56,544 nucleotides of DNA from Litchfieldella qijiaojingensis (GTDB lineage Bacteria; Pseudomonadota; Gammaproteobacteria; Pseudomonadales; Halomonadaceae), in assembly GCF_014651875.1 (NCBI RefSeq), contig NZ_BMXS01000027.1:3447-59990 (forward strand), in the 5' to 3' direction. Within the stretch, counting starts at the first letter, position 1. Each line of letters opens with the position of its first letter. The notes under the pieces were generated by a model. The model had not been told where the DNA came from. It worked only from the letters and a program-made list of their open reading frames with translations, and did not search any database. A program made the translations under genes and the position numbers. Below, piece after piece: positions 1 to 7,440 of the stretch.

Positions 1-1
1 C

Positions 2-499
2 ACCGTCACCCCGGCCCCTGCGCTGTCCCTGGATGCCGCACTGTTTTCCGCACCAGCCATCATCACTTTCTTTGGTCTGTGGTGGCTTTATTTCACCGCT
101 ATCGACGGAGAAAACGCAGCCGAGGAAACGGTATGCGAGGACAATCCGGTCCCCTGGATATTCGCACACCTCCCGCTAGGTCTGGTACTCATCACCTCGG
201 CAGTGGCCAAGAGCAAACTCTTTCAGTCGGTATTGAGCGGCCATATGAATCCTATTTACGCCACGCTATATCTCGCTTCTCTGGCATTGTTCTTCGTACT
301 ACTGTGCGTGGTCGCCGGAGATCGCCAGCGCAGTTCATTATTGGCACGATTTGGGGCTGCCGCTGCATTCGCACTCTTGATTCCCGTGGTTCTGATCTGG
401 TCTCTCCCCCCCACCCTGGTGGCTCTCTCCGCCACTGTCATTGTGGGTGCCCTTGTAGCGCGCGATGTGATCCGGCATCCACTCAAGGAGATGTCATGA
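2..499 (+). CDS. LtrA-like (low temperature requirement A) membrane protein, C-terminal part
   Basis: The reading frame is open from the first bases of the window with no start codon, so the 5' end lies outside. The visible 165 residues contain about four hydrophobic segments. Near the N-terminal edge are GLWWLYF and, after a short acidic loop, HLPLGLVL, which resemble the repeated signatures of the bacterial low-temperature-requirement A family of multi-spanning membrane proteins. Family members are usually near 390 residues, so more than half is missing. The family's molecular role is not established. The gene ends at a TGA, and the next gene begins about 240 bases later with nothing recognisable between them. 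The family call rests on motif memory, not a search. Confidence 0.65.
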   Translation, partial: TVTPAPALSLDAALFSAPAIITFFGLWWLYFTAIDGENAAEETVCEDNPVPWIFAHLPLGLVLITSAVAKSKLFQSVLSGHMNPIYATLYLASLALFFVLLCVVAGDRQRSSLLARFGAAAAFALLIPVVLIWSLPPTLVALSATVIVGALVARDVIRHPLKEMS

Positions 500-742
500 A
501 GTGCGATATGGGCCCGGCGCGCTCAAGTCAATGCGCGGGATAAGACGGCCCTTTTAAAGTCCCGTCGATCAAGGCTTGAAATGATCTTCGCCGCTGTTGC
601 GAATGTCCGGAAAGGAGGGCTGAAACGATATTCAACGTCGCCTCTCGCTCGACAGCGCACCGCCATCGGCATCATCGGCGGGAGAAAATAGCGCTATTCT
701 GAAATCAACCGAGCGACTAGCAACCTCACCGGGGTGACGACG

Positions 743-1255
743 ATGCGTCGCAGGAAAGGGCTCGACACGGCGGCCGCTGCCGCGGCCATCGTGCTGGGCC
801 TGGTCATACTGCCGGCCAACGGCGATAGAAACGTGCTCGAGCTTTTCGTCGGGCAATGGGACGTATACGTCGACACCCTGCGCCCGGAGCCCTCGACGAG
901 CCGGTACAGCGAAACCTATACCTGGGTTCTGGATGGACAGTTCATACGCGGCGAGACCGGGCGTAAGGACGATGGCTCGCAGGACATCATCTTCGGCACC
1001 TACGATGCACAGGCTGACGGCTACCCTTTCTGGATCTTCTCGTCCACTGGCTCTTACCTCTATCTGCCCCCGGGCAAATGGAATGCCCGTCAGCGCGTCA
1101 TGGAGTGGGAGAATCCAGCGGGATGGGATATCAATTATCGTAGCCGCTGCCATTTCCCGAACCGTGACACCCGCACCTGCACGCTTCTCATAAAGGACTG
1201 GAAGGGCAAGGTGCTGCTCGAAAGTGAATGGCGTGCCGAGCGTCATGGCAATTGA
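743..1255 (+). CDS. Secreted DUF1579-like protein
   Basis: A 170-residue protein. A GTG at 734 is in frame, but the ATG at 743 is preferred because GGGGTGA sits five bases before it like a Shine-Dalgarno site. Residues 1-27 are basic then hydrophobic and Ala-rich, consistent with a signal peptide or anchor. The mature part contains FVGQWDVYVD, then WVLDGQFIRGE, GTYDAQADGYPFWIFSS and GKWN. This is the spacing seen in DUF1579-type beta-barrel proteins (GxW, LdGrf, YD, W). Function is unknown. It is followed 40 bases later by a membrane protein on the same strand and could be co-transcribed with it. Confidence 0.6.
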   Translation: MRRRKGLDTAAAAAAIVLGLVILPANGDRNVLELFVGQWDVYVDTLRPEPSTSRYSETYTWVLDGQFIRGETGRKDDGSQDIIFGTYDAQADGYPFWIFSSTGSYLYLPPGKWNARQRVMEWENPAGWDINYRSRCHFPNRDTRTCTLLIKDWKGKVLLESEWRAERHGN

Positions 1256-1294
1256 TCCGCGCTCGCTGTCCTCCAGGTCATCACGGTTCCCGCC

Positions 1295-2983
1295 ATGATC
1301 GAGGAACTCACATCGCAGGTCGTGATGGCCACGATGCTGTTGATCCTCGTCGTGGCGCCGGCTCTGACGTTGGTACTTTCCCTGTTGTTGCTGTGGCGCT
1401 ATCGCAAGGCCGTCCATCGCGCGATGAAACGGGCCAGCGGATATGCACCGGTAGATACCCCAGAACGGTTAACCAACCGCATCGGCGAGACGCGTCCGTT
1501 CCCCCTCGCCCAGGACGCCGGGCACAGCGATGCCACCCTATTGAGCTGCGCCATCCGACGCCCCTGGCTCAACGCCACACGCTACGTGGCAGCAGGGCTG
1601 GCGTTTGCGCTGGTGTTCGCGAGTACGGCACAGATAGTGTTCCCCTCCGGGCTCGGGCTCCCTGGATTCCTGATCGCCCTGTGGCTCTATCTATGGCCGG
1701 TGTTCCTCGCACTGCCGCTGATCGTGCCGTTGAAGAAACGCCATTGGGTTGCAGGCTTTCTGGCCTACGTCGTCATGTATGCCCTGTTGAGCGCCTGGGC
1801 CAGCACGATCCATAACATCCCGGCGTATCATGTCGGGGAAATCGTGGTGCCGTCCCGCTCCAACGTCACGCCGGAGACCATGGCCAGGTTGTGGCTGATC
1901 GTCAACGCCGCACCGACCGTGTTGATGCTGCTGTGCCTCAATCGCTGGATCCGAGCAGTCGTGCCGCTGGTCCTCGCGCTGGTCACGGCTGCGGTCGTTG
2001 GCCTGCTGGCCACGTACCTGGCAGTGTTTTCACCACGTGGAGCGGACACGGCGATTGCCCTGGCCATCATGCTGGACGTGCCGATCTACTGGCTCCTTAG
2101 AGCGATTGCACTGTTGTCGCTACTCGTTTTCGTGTGGTTGGGGTGGGGGCTGATACGCTGGATCGCGCATCGCTACCAACATGGCCGGGTCAGCGACCAG
2201 TCACTGCTGCTGGATGCTCTCTGGCTGCTGTTCGCGAGCACCTACAGTCTGTGGCTGGTGGGTGGCGGCCTGCTGTGGCTGGCGAGCGCGCCGCTGGCCT
2301 TCGTCGCTTACAAGCTGACCTGGTACGTGGCGGCAGGCTTCACGCAAGACCGGACGCTCCACCCCGTGGGCCTGACCTTTCTGCGCGTATTCTCCCTGGG
2401 GCGACGTACCGAAACACTGCTGGAAAAGGTGGCCCAGCCCTGGCGATATGTCGGCGGCATCCAGCTGATCACCGGCCCTGACCTGGCGCGCAGCACCGTG
2501 CAACCGCATCAGTTCCTCGACTTCCTTGCCGGCAAGCTGCACCAACAGTTCGTCAGCGACCACGCATCGCTGGAGCGTGCTATTGCCGCACGTGACACCG
2601 CGCCGGATCCGGACGGGCGCTTTCGCATCAACAACTTCTTCTGCCATGCGGATTCGTGGCAGGCGGTCTTGCCCCGGCTGGTCGAGGAAGGGGACCTGGT
2701 CCTGATGGACCTGCGCAATTTCTCGGCTGATAACGCCGGCTGCGTGCACGAGATTCGCCACCTGGTCGCCGAGGTGCCCTACTCACGCTGCGTGCTGCTG
2801 GTGGACGAGACCACCAATGCGTCGTTTCTCGACGAGACACTGCATCATGCCTTGGCCGGGTTATCGAAGGAGTCGCCGAACCATGGCGTGCCGGTGACGG
2901 CGTGGCGCAGGTTCCACCTCGCTCCGAACCCGGATGCCACTGATGCCTTGATTCGCCAACTCTGCTTGTCCGCCAGCTGCTAG
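1295..2983 (+). CDS. Multi-spanning membrane protein with C-terminal cytosolic Rossmann/TIR-like domain
   Basis: A 562-residue protein of unknown function. Residues about 10-370 hold many hydrophobic helices, including a long block between 85 and 350. The last ~190 residues are soluble and have alternating beta-like and helical stretches: YVGGIQLITGPDL, RFRINNFFCHADSW, GDLVLMDLRNFSADNAGC, HEIRHLV and RCVLLVDETT. The 'LVLMDLRNF...GC..E' pattern, followed by a hydrophobic strand ending in D, recalls TIR/SLOG-type nucleotide-binding folds. That is only a visual resemblance, and no catalytic glutamate can be assigned with certainty. Translation probably starts at the ATG at 1295, with weak Shine-Dalgarno support. 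The downstream intergenic region is filled by a REP array. Confidence 0.6.
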   Translation: MIEELTSQVVMATMLLILVVAPALTLVLSLLLLWRYRKAVHRAMKRASGYAPVDTPERLTNRIGETRPFPLAQDAGHSDATLLSCAIRRPWLNATRYVAAGLAFALVFASTAQIVFPSGLGLPGFLIALWLYLWPVFLALPLIVPLKKRHWVAGFLAYVVMYALLSAWASTIHNIPAYHVGEIVVPSRSNVTPETMARLWLIVNAAPTVLMLLCLNRWIRAVVPLVLALVTAAVVGLLATYLAVFSPRGADTAIALAIMLDVPIYWLLRAIALLSLLVFVWLGWGLIRWIAHRYQHGRVSDQSLLLDALWLLFASTYSLWLVGGGLLWLASAPLAFVAYKLTWYVAAGFTQDRTLHPVGLTFLRVFSLGRRTETLLEKVAQPWRYVGGIQLITGPDLARSTVQPHQFLDFLAGKLHQQFVSDHASLERAIAARDTAPDPDGRFRINNFFCHADSWQAVLPRLVEEGDLVLMDLRNFSADNAGCVHEIRHLVAEVPYSRCVLLVDETTNASFLDETLHHALAGLSKESPNHGVPVTAWRRFHLAPNPDATDALIRQLCLSASC

Positions 2984-2993
2984 GGCCGATTCT

Positions 2994-3279
2994 GGCCTAT
3001 AATCGCGGCTACAGCCGCTCCCACAGGGAGGTGTGGCTGAATTCGAGCATAGCGACATGATCATCGCGGCCACGGCCGCTCCTACACTTATCCTGCCATT
3101 TGGCCAGTAGGATCGATTCCGGCCTATAAATCGCGGCTACAGCCGCTCCAACAGGGGGTGCCTGAATTCGAGCATAGCGACATGATCATCGCGGCCACGG
3201 CTGCTCCTACACTTATCCTGCCATTTGGCCAGCAGGGTCGACTCCGTCCTGCCCATCGCGGATACATCCGCTCCAATAT
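2994..3279. repeat. REP-like array: two 127-bp tandem units plus a partial third
   Basis: GGCCTATAATCGCGG begins at 2994 and a near copy begins at 3121, giving a 127-bp period. Each unit carries two REP-like palindromes of the form ATCGCGGC(T/C)AC(A/G)GC(C/T)GCTCC(C/A/T)AC, followed by a shared spacer containing GAATTCGAGCATAGCGACAT and TTATCCTGCCATTTGGCC. A fifth, degenerate palindrome starts near 3256. This fills the whole gap between the membrane protein and the convergent EAL gene. Such elements are non-coding, can form hairpins in mRNA, and in related bacteria are mobilised by RAYT transposases; none is in the window. Confidence 0.85.
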
Positions 3280-3290
3280 TGGCTCATGTG

Positions 3291-4526
3291 TCAGAAACCG
3301 TATTCCTTGAGCTGCTGTGACGTCATGGGCCTGCCAAGGTAGTAACCCTGCGCCTTGTTTACCCCCAGCTTGCGCAGCATGGCTAGTTCAGCCTCTGTTT
3401 CCACACCTTCGGCGATGATCTTGGTATCGGTCGCTTCTGCAAATGCGATCAAACCAGCCGCAAGCGCTCGACGCCGATGATCGGTATCGATGTTTCGTGT
3501 AATGCTCATATCGAGCTTAATGATGTCAGGAGATAGAGAGAGGATATGACGAAAGCTTGCATATCCTGCACCGACATCGTCCACCGCGAGCCGTATTCCT
3601 TGATCTCGTAACGGCTTTAAAGCTTCCACAATATCTTCATAGCGTTCGATGATGGAATGTTCTGTCAGCTCGATTATTATCCTCTCCGCCGGCCACTCTT
3701 CCAAAACACTTTTTATATCACCATCAAGAAGTAATTTTGGCGACATATTCACCGAGAGATAACAGTCGGTCGGCAGACGCTCGATCAGTGGCAGTGCCAG
3801 TTTGATGGTCTTTATTTCAAGCGGAGCATCCAGACCGACTTGACTGGCCTCGTTAAACCAGACATCCGGAGTACGGGTAGGCGTCATCGAAAATCGAGCT
3901 AACGACTCGAATCCAACGACAGCGCCTTTCGCCACATTGTAGATTGGCTGATAGACCATTGAAATGGAATCGCTGGAGAGAACAGAGTTGATACGTGCTG
4001 TAACCTCACTTCTTTTCTGTCTTTTCTTGATATCCCTCTCGAGCTGATCGGCTGCGATCACGGAAAATGCGCGCATCATGCCAAGATCGCGCTCATTTAG
4101 TGAGACGTTGGGTTCGAAGCTGAAGCAGCAAAGTGTCCCGTAAACGCTACCATCGCTCAGCTTGATGGGAACGCTTAGATGAGCTCCAACAGGCACGGCC
4201 GCCGTGGCGGGTATCTCTTTCGCTTCGTTATTCAGATTCGCATCGGGAATAAGCTCTGGCAATCGACCATCGATAACCCGCTGACAATAGGTATCTTCAA
4301 GTGGGTTTCCCCCACCCTCTTGAATGGGTTGATCAGGATATGGCGAATCCACATAGCGGAAGATCCTTTGTCCATTCGTGAACTCGGATATGAATGCCAC
4401 ATCCATTTCCATGTGCTCGCGAATCACGGATAGCATTCGCTTCAGAATACGATCTGGGGAGTGCGCATCCGATATCATGATCTCGGCAGCGACACCACTA
4501 ATAGGGTCCCTTGATTTGGGCTCCAT
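3291..4526 (-). CDS. GAF-EAL domain cyclic-di-GMP phosphodiesterase
   Basis: A 411-residue soluble protein. The ATG at 4526 is preferred over the in-frame TTG just upstream because AGGAGG lies five bases before it. Residues about 20-165 form a GAF-type sensor domain (DVAFISEF, DTYCQRVI, GAHLSVPI, SVYGTLCCF). Residues about 175-411 form an EAL domain. The signature reads ESL (Glu207), and the other metal- and substrate-contacting motifs are present: VNMSP (Asn260), ELTEH, DDVGAGY (Asp316-Asp317), KLD (Lys337), AEGVE (Glu373) and QGYYLGRP (Gln393). An active enzyme hydrolysing c-di-GMP to pGpG is therefore likely. By eye the DNA is poorer in GC than neighbouring genes, and the 3' end abuts a REP array, so acquisition by transfer is possible. 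Confidence 0.9.
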   Translation of the reverse strand: MEPKSRDPISGVAAEIMISDAHSPDRILKRMLSVIREHMEMDVAFISEFTNGQRIFRYVDSPYPDQPIQEGGGNPLEDTYCQRVIDGRLPELIPDANLNNEAKEIPATAAVPVGAHLSVPIKLSDGSVYGTLCCFSFEPNVSLNERDLGMMRAFSVIAADQLERDIKKRQKRSEVTARINSVLSSDSISMVYQPIYNVAKGAVVGFESLARFSMTPTRTPDVWFNEASQVGLDAPLEIKTIKLALPLIERLPTDCYLSVNMSPKLLLDGDIKSVLEEWPAERIIIELTEHSIIERYEDIVEALKPLRDQGIRLAVDDVGAGYASFRHILSLSPDIIKLDMSITRNIDTDHRRRALAAGLIAFAEATDTKIIAEGVETEAELAMLRKLGVNKAQGYYLGRPMTSQQLKEYGF

Positions 4527-4699
4527 CAACCCCTCCTTTTAAATGACGCATCCTTTCTGACCGCTCTCACATCCTCCATATAAAATATGCGTTTTCCATT
4601 ACAAACTTACTTTTCTGTTTCTTGACAGTGACCACGATATGCTAGATATCGTTCACATCATCGGAAAACTGAAGCGTTTACTCACCAACCGCTATGGCT

Positions 4700-5167
4700 T
4701 TATCCTGAGAAAACATCTTCTGCCTCGTCTTCCAACACGGGGCCTATTACCACCGGTGCCCCAACTGCCGTTTTCATTATCACTCGTCCTGAAACCGTGG
4801 GGATATGCGGCTCGGGCTGGTCGAGTTTCTCTACGCGCTCGGAGCCAAGGGCGAAGACGATTCGGCCGATGCCGCTCCAGGCGATAGCGCCGGCGCACAT
4901 GGCGCAGGGTTCGGCGCTGGAGAAGAGCGTCATTTTATCGAGCTCTTCAGGTGAGTAGTGCTTGGAAGCGGCGCGGACAACTTCGATCTCCGCATGCACG
5001 GTGACGTCCTGGTTGGTGACCGTGGCATTGCCAGCTTCCAGCAGCACCTTTCCATTCTGATCGACCAGGCAGGCACCGAAAGGCGTGTCGCCGCGCTGCT
5101 TGGCGGCCCTAGCGATGTCGAAACAGGTACGCAGGTGCTGAATGTCGGTTTCGGTCAGTTGGGTCAT
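4700..5167 (-). CDS. Zinc-dependent nucleoside/guanine deaminase-like protein (CDA superfamily)
   Basis: A 155-residue protein if started at the ATG at 5167. The frame stays open to 5278, but that extension has no recognisable sequence. The zinc-binding and catalytic motifs of the cytidine deaminase superfamily are clear: HAEIE (His ligand plus catalytic Glu) and PCAMCAGA (two Cys ligands). The first helix carries an 'ARAAKQRGDTPFGACLVD' pattern, as in GuaD and TadA relatives. It has the short GuaD-like C-terminus, not the TadA tRNA-binding tail. The substrate (guanine, cytosine or another base) cannot be assigned. Roughly 170 bases separate it from the upstream start of the EAL gene on the same strand. 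Confidence 0.8.
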   Translation of the reverse strand: MTQLTETDIQHLRTCFDIARAAKQRGDTPFGACLVDQNGKVLLEAGNATVTNQDVTVHAEIEVVRAASKHYSPEELDKMTLFSSAEPCAMCAGAIAWSGIGRIVFALGSERVEKLDQPEPHIPTVSGRVIMKTAVGAPVVIGPVLEDEAEDVFSG

Positions 5168-5422
5168 GGCAATGGAGTCGATGCTTGGATTCACAATGCG
5201 TTGGAATTTCCCTCCGCCCACGCTACCGCCGGGACGATGCCGCGTGAGCTTCGCCATCCTGGCCGTATGGAGCGCCATTCGTCTCCTTGTAGAGACGCCG
5301 GCGTACCAAGAAGAAACACCCTCTTACCTGAGCTTACTCAAGAATGCTTAGGAATGCGCAGTCGAAGCGTGAGAAAAAAGTCGTAGCGGGCTGAGGCGGA
5401 AAGGTTGCCTGTTTACTATCGG

Positions 5423-5518
5423 CGGGGAAGTGGCAAGGTTGGGGGCGATGAAGCCGAAGCTCAGGCCAGCCTCCAACCATTGCCGGCCCTGGAGGCAGGC
5501 CTGGCGCAGCGCCCACTC
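5423..5518 (-). pseudogene. Remnant of an EAL-domain gene
   Basis: On the minus strand a 32-codon stretch translates as EWALRQACLQGRQW followed by LEAGLSFGFIAPNLATSP. This matches the conserved helix-strand just before the 'vNlS' motif of EAL domains (typically W-LR-AC-Q---W---GL-F-RIAVN-S). Nothing recognisable as EAL continues on either side: upstream there is no start or sensor domain, and downstream the translation becomes Pro/Phe-rich. It does not match the corresponding segment of the intact EAL gene at 3291-4526, so it is the relic of a different gene. Confidence 0.5.
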
Positions 5519-5730
5519 ACTTCCACCTTTTGGCAACACCATACTTACGCTACAGATACATCGATTGACATTTTAGCTTGCTAAGGAAACTATCGACTTG
5601 AACAAGTAGCAGCTTTAGCAAAGAGTCGTAATTTGGATAACGGCTACGTGGGGGCATGAAAAAGCCCGGAGCCAGGAACACTAGGCCGGAGAGGCAATCC
5701 ATGTGCAGTATCAGCCGGCCTGGCGGCCGG

Positions 5731-5815
5731 ATCGCGGCCACGGCCGCTCCTACGCAGGCTGGGGTGCGTGATTCAAGGTCGGTGGCGTTTTCATCGCGGC
5801 TGAAGCCGCTCCAAC
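5731..5815. repeat. Pair of REP-like palindromes
   Basis: ATCGCGGCCACGGCCGCTCC at 5731-5750 and ATCGCGGCTGAAGCCGCTCC at 5793-5812 are the same palindrome family as the array at 2994-3279. They lie in an 829-base stretch (5168-5996) that has no intact gene. The rest of that stretch holds the EAL remnant, unremarkable sequence, and the promoter region of the downstream glutathione S-transferase. Confidence 0.75.
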
Positions 5816-5926
5816 AAAGAGCCGGGCAATTCGCCCAGCCATGTAAAGGTCAGTCGCAAGGCGCACTCTTGCAGGCTTCTGCACTTTAGCGTCAACACTT
5901 TTCCGAACAGCGTTTCCCCTTTGCTC

Positions 5927-5943
5927 GTATGACATTGTCATAC
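5927..5943. promoter_or_regulatory. Perfect 17-bp palindrome, candidate operator of the GST gene
   Basis: GTATGACA-T-TGTCATAC is a perfect 8+1+8 inverted repeat centred 62 bases before the GST start codon. The right half overlaps TTGTCA (5935-5940), which can serve as a -35 box with TGTACT (5957-5962) as -10 at 16-bp spacing. The size and symmetry fit a dimeric repressor of the GntR or TetR type. No such regulator gene lies nearby. Confidence 0.5.
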
Positions 5944-5996
5944 CTGTGTGAGAGCCTGTACTCAGGCATATACGTCCTATTCCACAAGGAGCTGCC

Positions 5997-6632
5997 ATGA
6001 TCGATCTTTGGACCTGGACTACCCCCAATGGCCGCAAGGTTTCCATCATGCTCGAGGAGCTGGGCCTGCCCTATCGGGTGCATGCCGTCGATATCACCAA
6101 CAAGGAGCAGTTCGCGCCGGAGTTCCTCAAGATCAGCCCCAACAACAAGATTCCGGCGATGGTGGACAACGAGACCGGCATGACGCTGATGGAGTCCGGC
6201 GCCATGATGATCTACCTGGCGGAGAAGACCGGTCGGTTCCTGCCCACGGATTCGGAGGGCCGCTACCGTACCCTGGAATGGTTGATGTGGCAGATGGGTG
6301 GCATCGGCCCGTTTCTTGGCCAGGCGCACCATTTCCTGAAGTTCAACCCCGGCAAGGCGCCATATGCCGAGGAGCGCTTCTTCGCCGAGGCTCAACGCTT
6401 GTATGGCGTGCTCGACAAGCGCCTGGAGGAGCGAGAGTATATCGTCGATGACTATACGATTGCCGACATGGCGACCTGGCCGTGGATCTCGCGCTACGAG
6501 TGGCAGCGAATCGATCTCGATGATTACCCCAACGTGAAGCGCTGGTATGTGGAGATCGCCGAACGTCCCGCCGTTCAGCGCGGCTACCATGTGCCGAAGA
6601 AGGTCAATGAGATTCCCGTGCCCAGTTCATAG
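5997..6632 (+). CDS. Glutathione S-transferase, Nu-class/YfcG-like
   Basis: A 211-residue protein with the two-domain GST layout. The thioredoxin-like N-terminal domain starts IDLWTWTTPNGRKVSIMLEE and continues ISPNNKIPAMVD and then MESGAMMIYLAE, where Glu-Ser contacts glutathione. The helical C-terminal domain contains the N-capping motif YTIADMATWPWISR. The 'T-PNG-K' start is typical of the YfcG/YghU branch, whose E. coli members act as disulfide-bond reductases using two glutathiones and lack the usual catalytic Tyr or Ser. AAGGAG sits seven bases before the ATG. A perfect palindrome in the promoter suggests specific regulation. A tandem repeat array follows directly. Confidence 0.9.
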   Translation: MIDLWTWTTPNGRKVSIMLEELGLPYRVHAVDITNKEQFAPEFLKISPNNKIPAMVDNETGMTLMESGAMMIYLAEKTGRFLPTDSEGRYRTLEWLMWQMGGIGPFLGQAHHFLKFNPGKAPYAEERFFAEAQRLYGVLDKRLEEREYIVDDYTIADMATWPWISRYEWQRIDLDDYPNVKRWYVEIAERPAVQRGYHVPKKVNEIPVPSS

Positions 6633-6671
6633 CCAAGGGCCGGTCGGCTGGCCTGACGTCGTGACAGCCTC

Positions 6672-6931
6672 CATCGCGCAATGAATTGCGCTCCCACAAC
6701 AGCACCGTACCATCCTCGGCAGTGGTGGGAGCGCAGCTCTGCTGCGCGATCCGGCCGTCAGGCCGGCGGCCTGACGTCGCACCGGCCCCATCGCGCAATG
6801 AATTGCGCTCCCACAACAGCACCGTGCCATCCTCGGCAGTGGTGGGAGCGCAGCTCTGCTGAGCGATCCGGCCGTCAGGCCGGCGGCCTGACGTCGCACC
6901 GGCCCCATGGCGCACTGAAGTGCGTTCCCAC
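6672..6931. repeat. 117-bp tandem repeat array (2.2 copies) of REPIN-like elements
   Basis: CATCGCGCAATGAATTGCGC starts at 6672 and again at 6789, and a diverged copy (CATGGCGCACTGAAGTGCG) starts at 6906: exactly 117 bp each time. Each full unit holds two oppositely oriented REP-like halves, CATCGCGCA...TGCGCTCCCAC and GTGGGAGCGCAGCTCTGCTG(C/A)GCGAT. These are followed by a GC-rich palindrome, CCGGCCGTCAGGCCGGCGGC. The core differs from the ATCGCGGC family at 2994 and 5731. No gene is supported in 6633-6954; translations of this segment only echo the repeat. Confidence 0.85.
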
Positions 6932-6954
6932 GAAACCATGGGACCTTGTTGCAA

Positions 6955-7233
6955 TCAGTCGCAGGGCACGACCTTGCGAGAGGTGTCCTTGGCCCAGAGG
7001 ATCTGGCCGTCGGGGGTCTTGCCGTGTTCGTTCCAGGTTTCACGGACTTCGACACAGTAGGAACCGAGATTTTCGACCTGGACTTCGGGGTTGGCGGGGC
7101 GCTCGTTGCCGATACGCATGATGTCGGGGTTGTCGGTGGCGTACTTCGGGGCAATGGCGCTGCTGGCGCAGCCTGCGAGTAAAGCGGCTGCCGTGAGGGG
7201 CAGCAGGAAACGGAATGCCATGGTGTCATTCAT
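6955..7233 (-). CDS. Small lipoprotein of unknown function
   Basis: A 92-residue protein with a lipoprotein signal peptide ending in the lipobox LLAGC; the acylated Cys is about residue 21. The mature part is ~70 residues with VQVENLGSYCVEVRETWNEH and a C-terminal VPCD, so a disulfide between the two remaining cysteines is possible. Two in-frame ATGs (7233 and 7221) are candidate starts. The TTAGAGG ribosome site touches the first and lies 12 bases before the second, so the start is uncertain. The gene is divergent from metG across ~200 bases. No family is recognised. Confidence 0.7.
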   Translation of the reverse strand: MNDTMAFRFLLPLTAAALLAGCASSAIAPKYATDNPDIMRIGNERPANPEVQVENLGSYCVEVRETWNEHGKTPDGQILWAKDTSRKVVPCD

Positions 7234-7440
7234 CCTCTAAGAACAAACGTTGTTCAACCATGCATGACCGTCGGCGGCGATGAGCGAACCCGGTACTGTA
7301 CGTCAATCCAATCGACCTGCGCCCGAGTCCGAACGGGATCCTACCTTAGTCGCAGCGGGAAGGCTACCCGCCCCTGATCGAGCCCAAAGCCAGCGGATGC
7401 AGTCGCGCCTCAACAGGGATACAATCGAGGGCTGATTTTC

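Noticed and set aside
2994-3279. Possible CRISPR array
   Set aside because: Units are 127 bp with palindromic cores and repeated spacers, there are too few copies, and no cas genes are present. The heptamer arrays are likewise plain tandem repeats.
4639-4887. Small plus-strand frame starting MLDIVHIIGKLKRL
   Set aside because: No ribosome site and no family; most of it runs antisense through the deaminase gene.
6604-7229. Frames spanning the 117-bp repeats and the lipoprotein antisense strand
   Set aside because: Translations merely repeat the REP sequence, and the lipoprotein with its lipobox is the better reading of 6955-7233.
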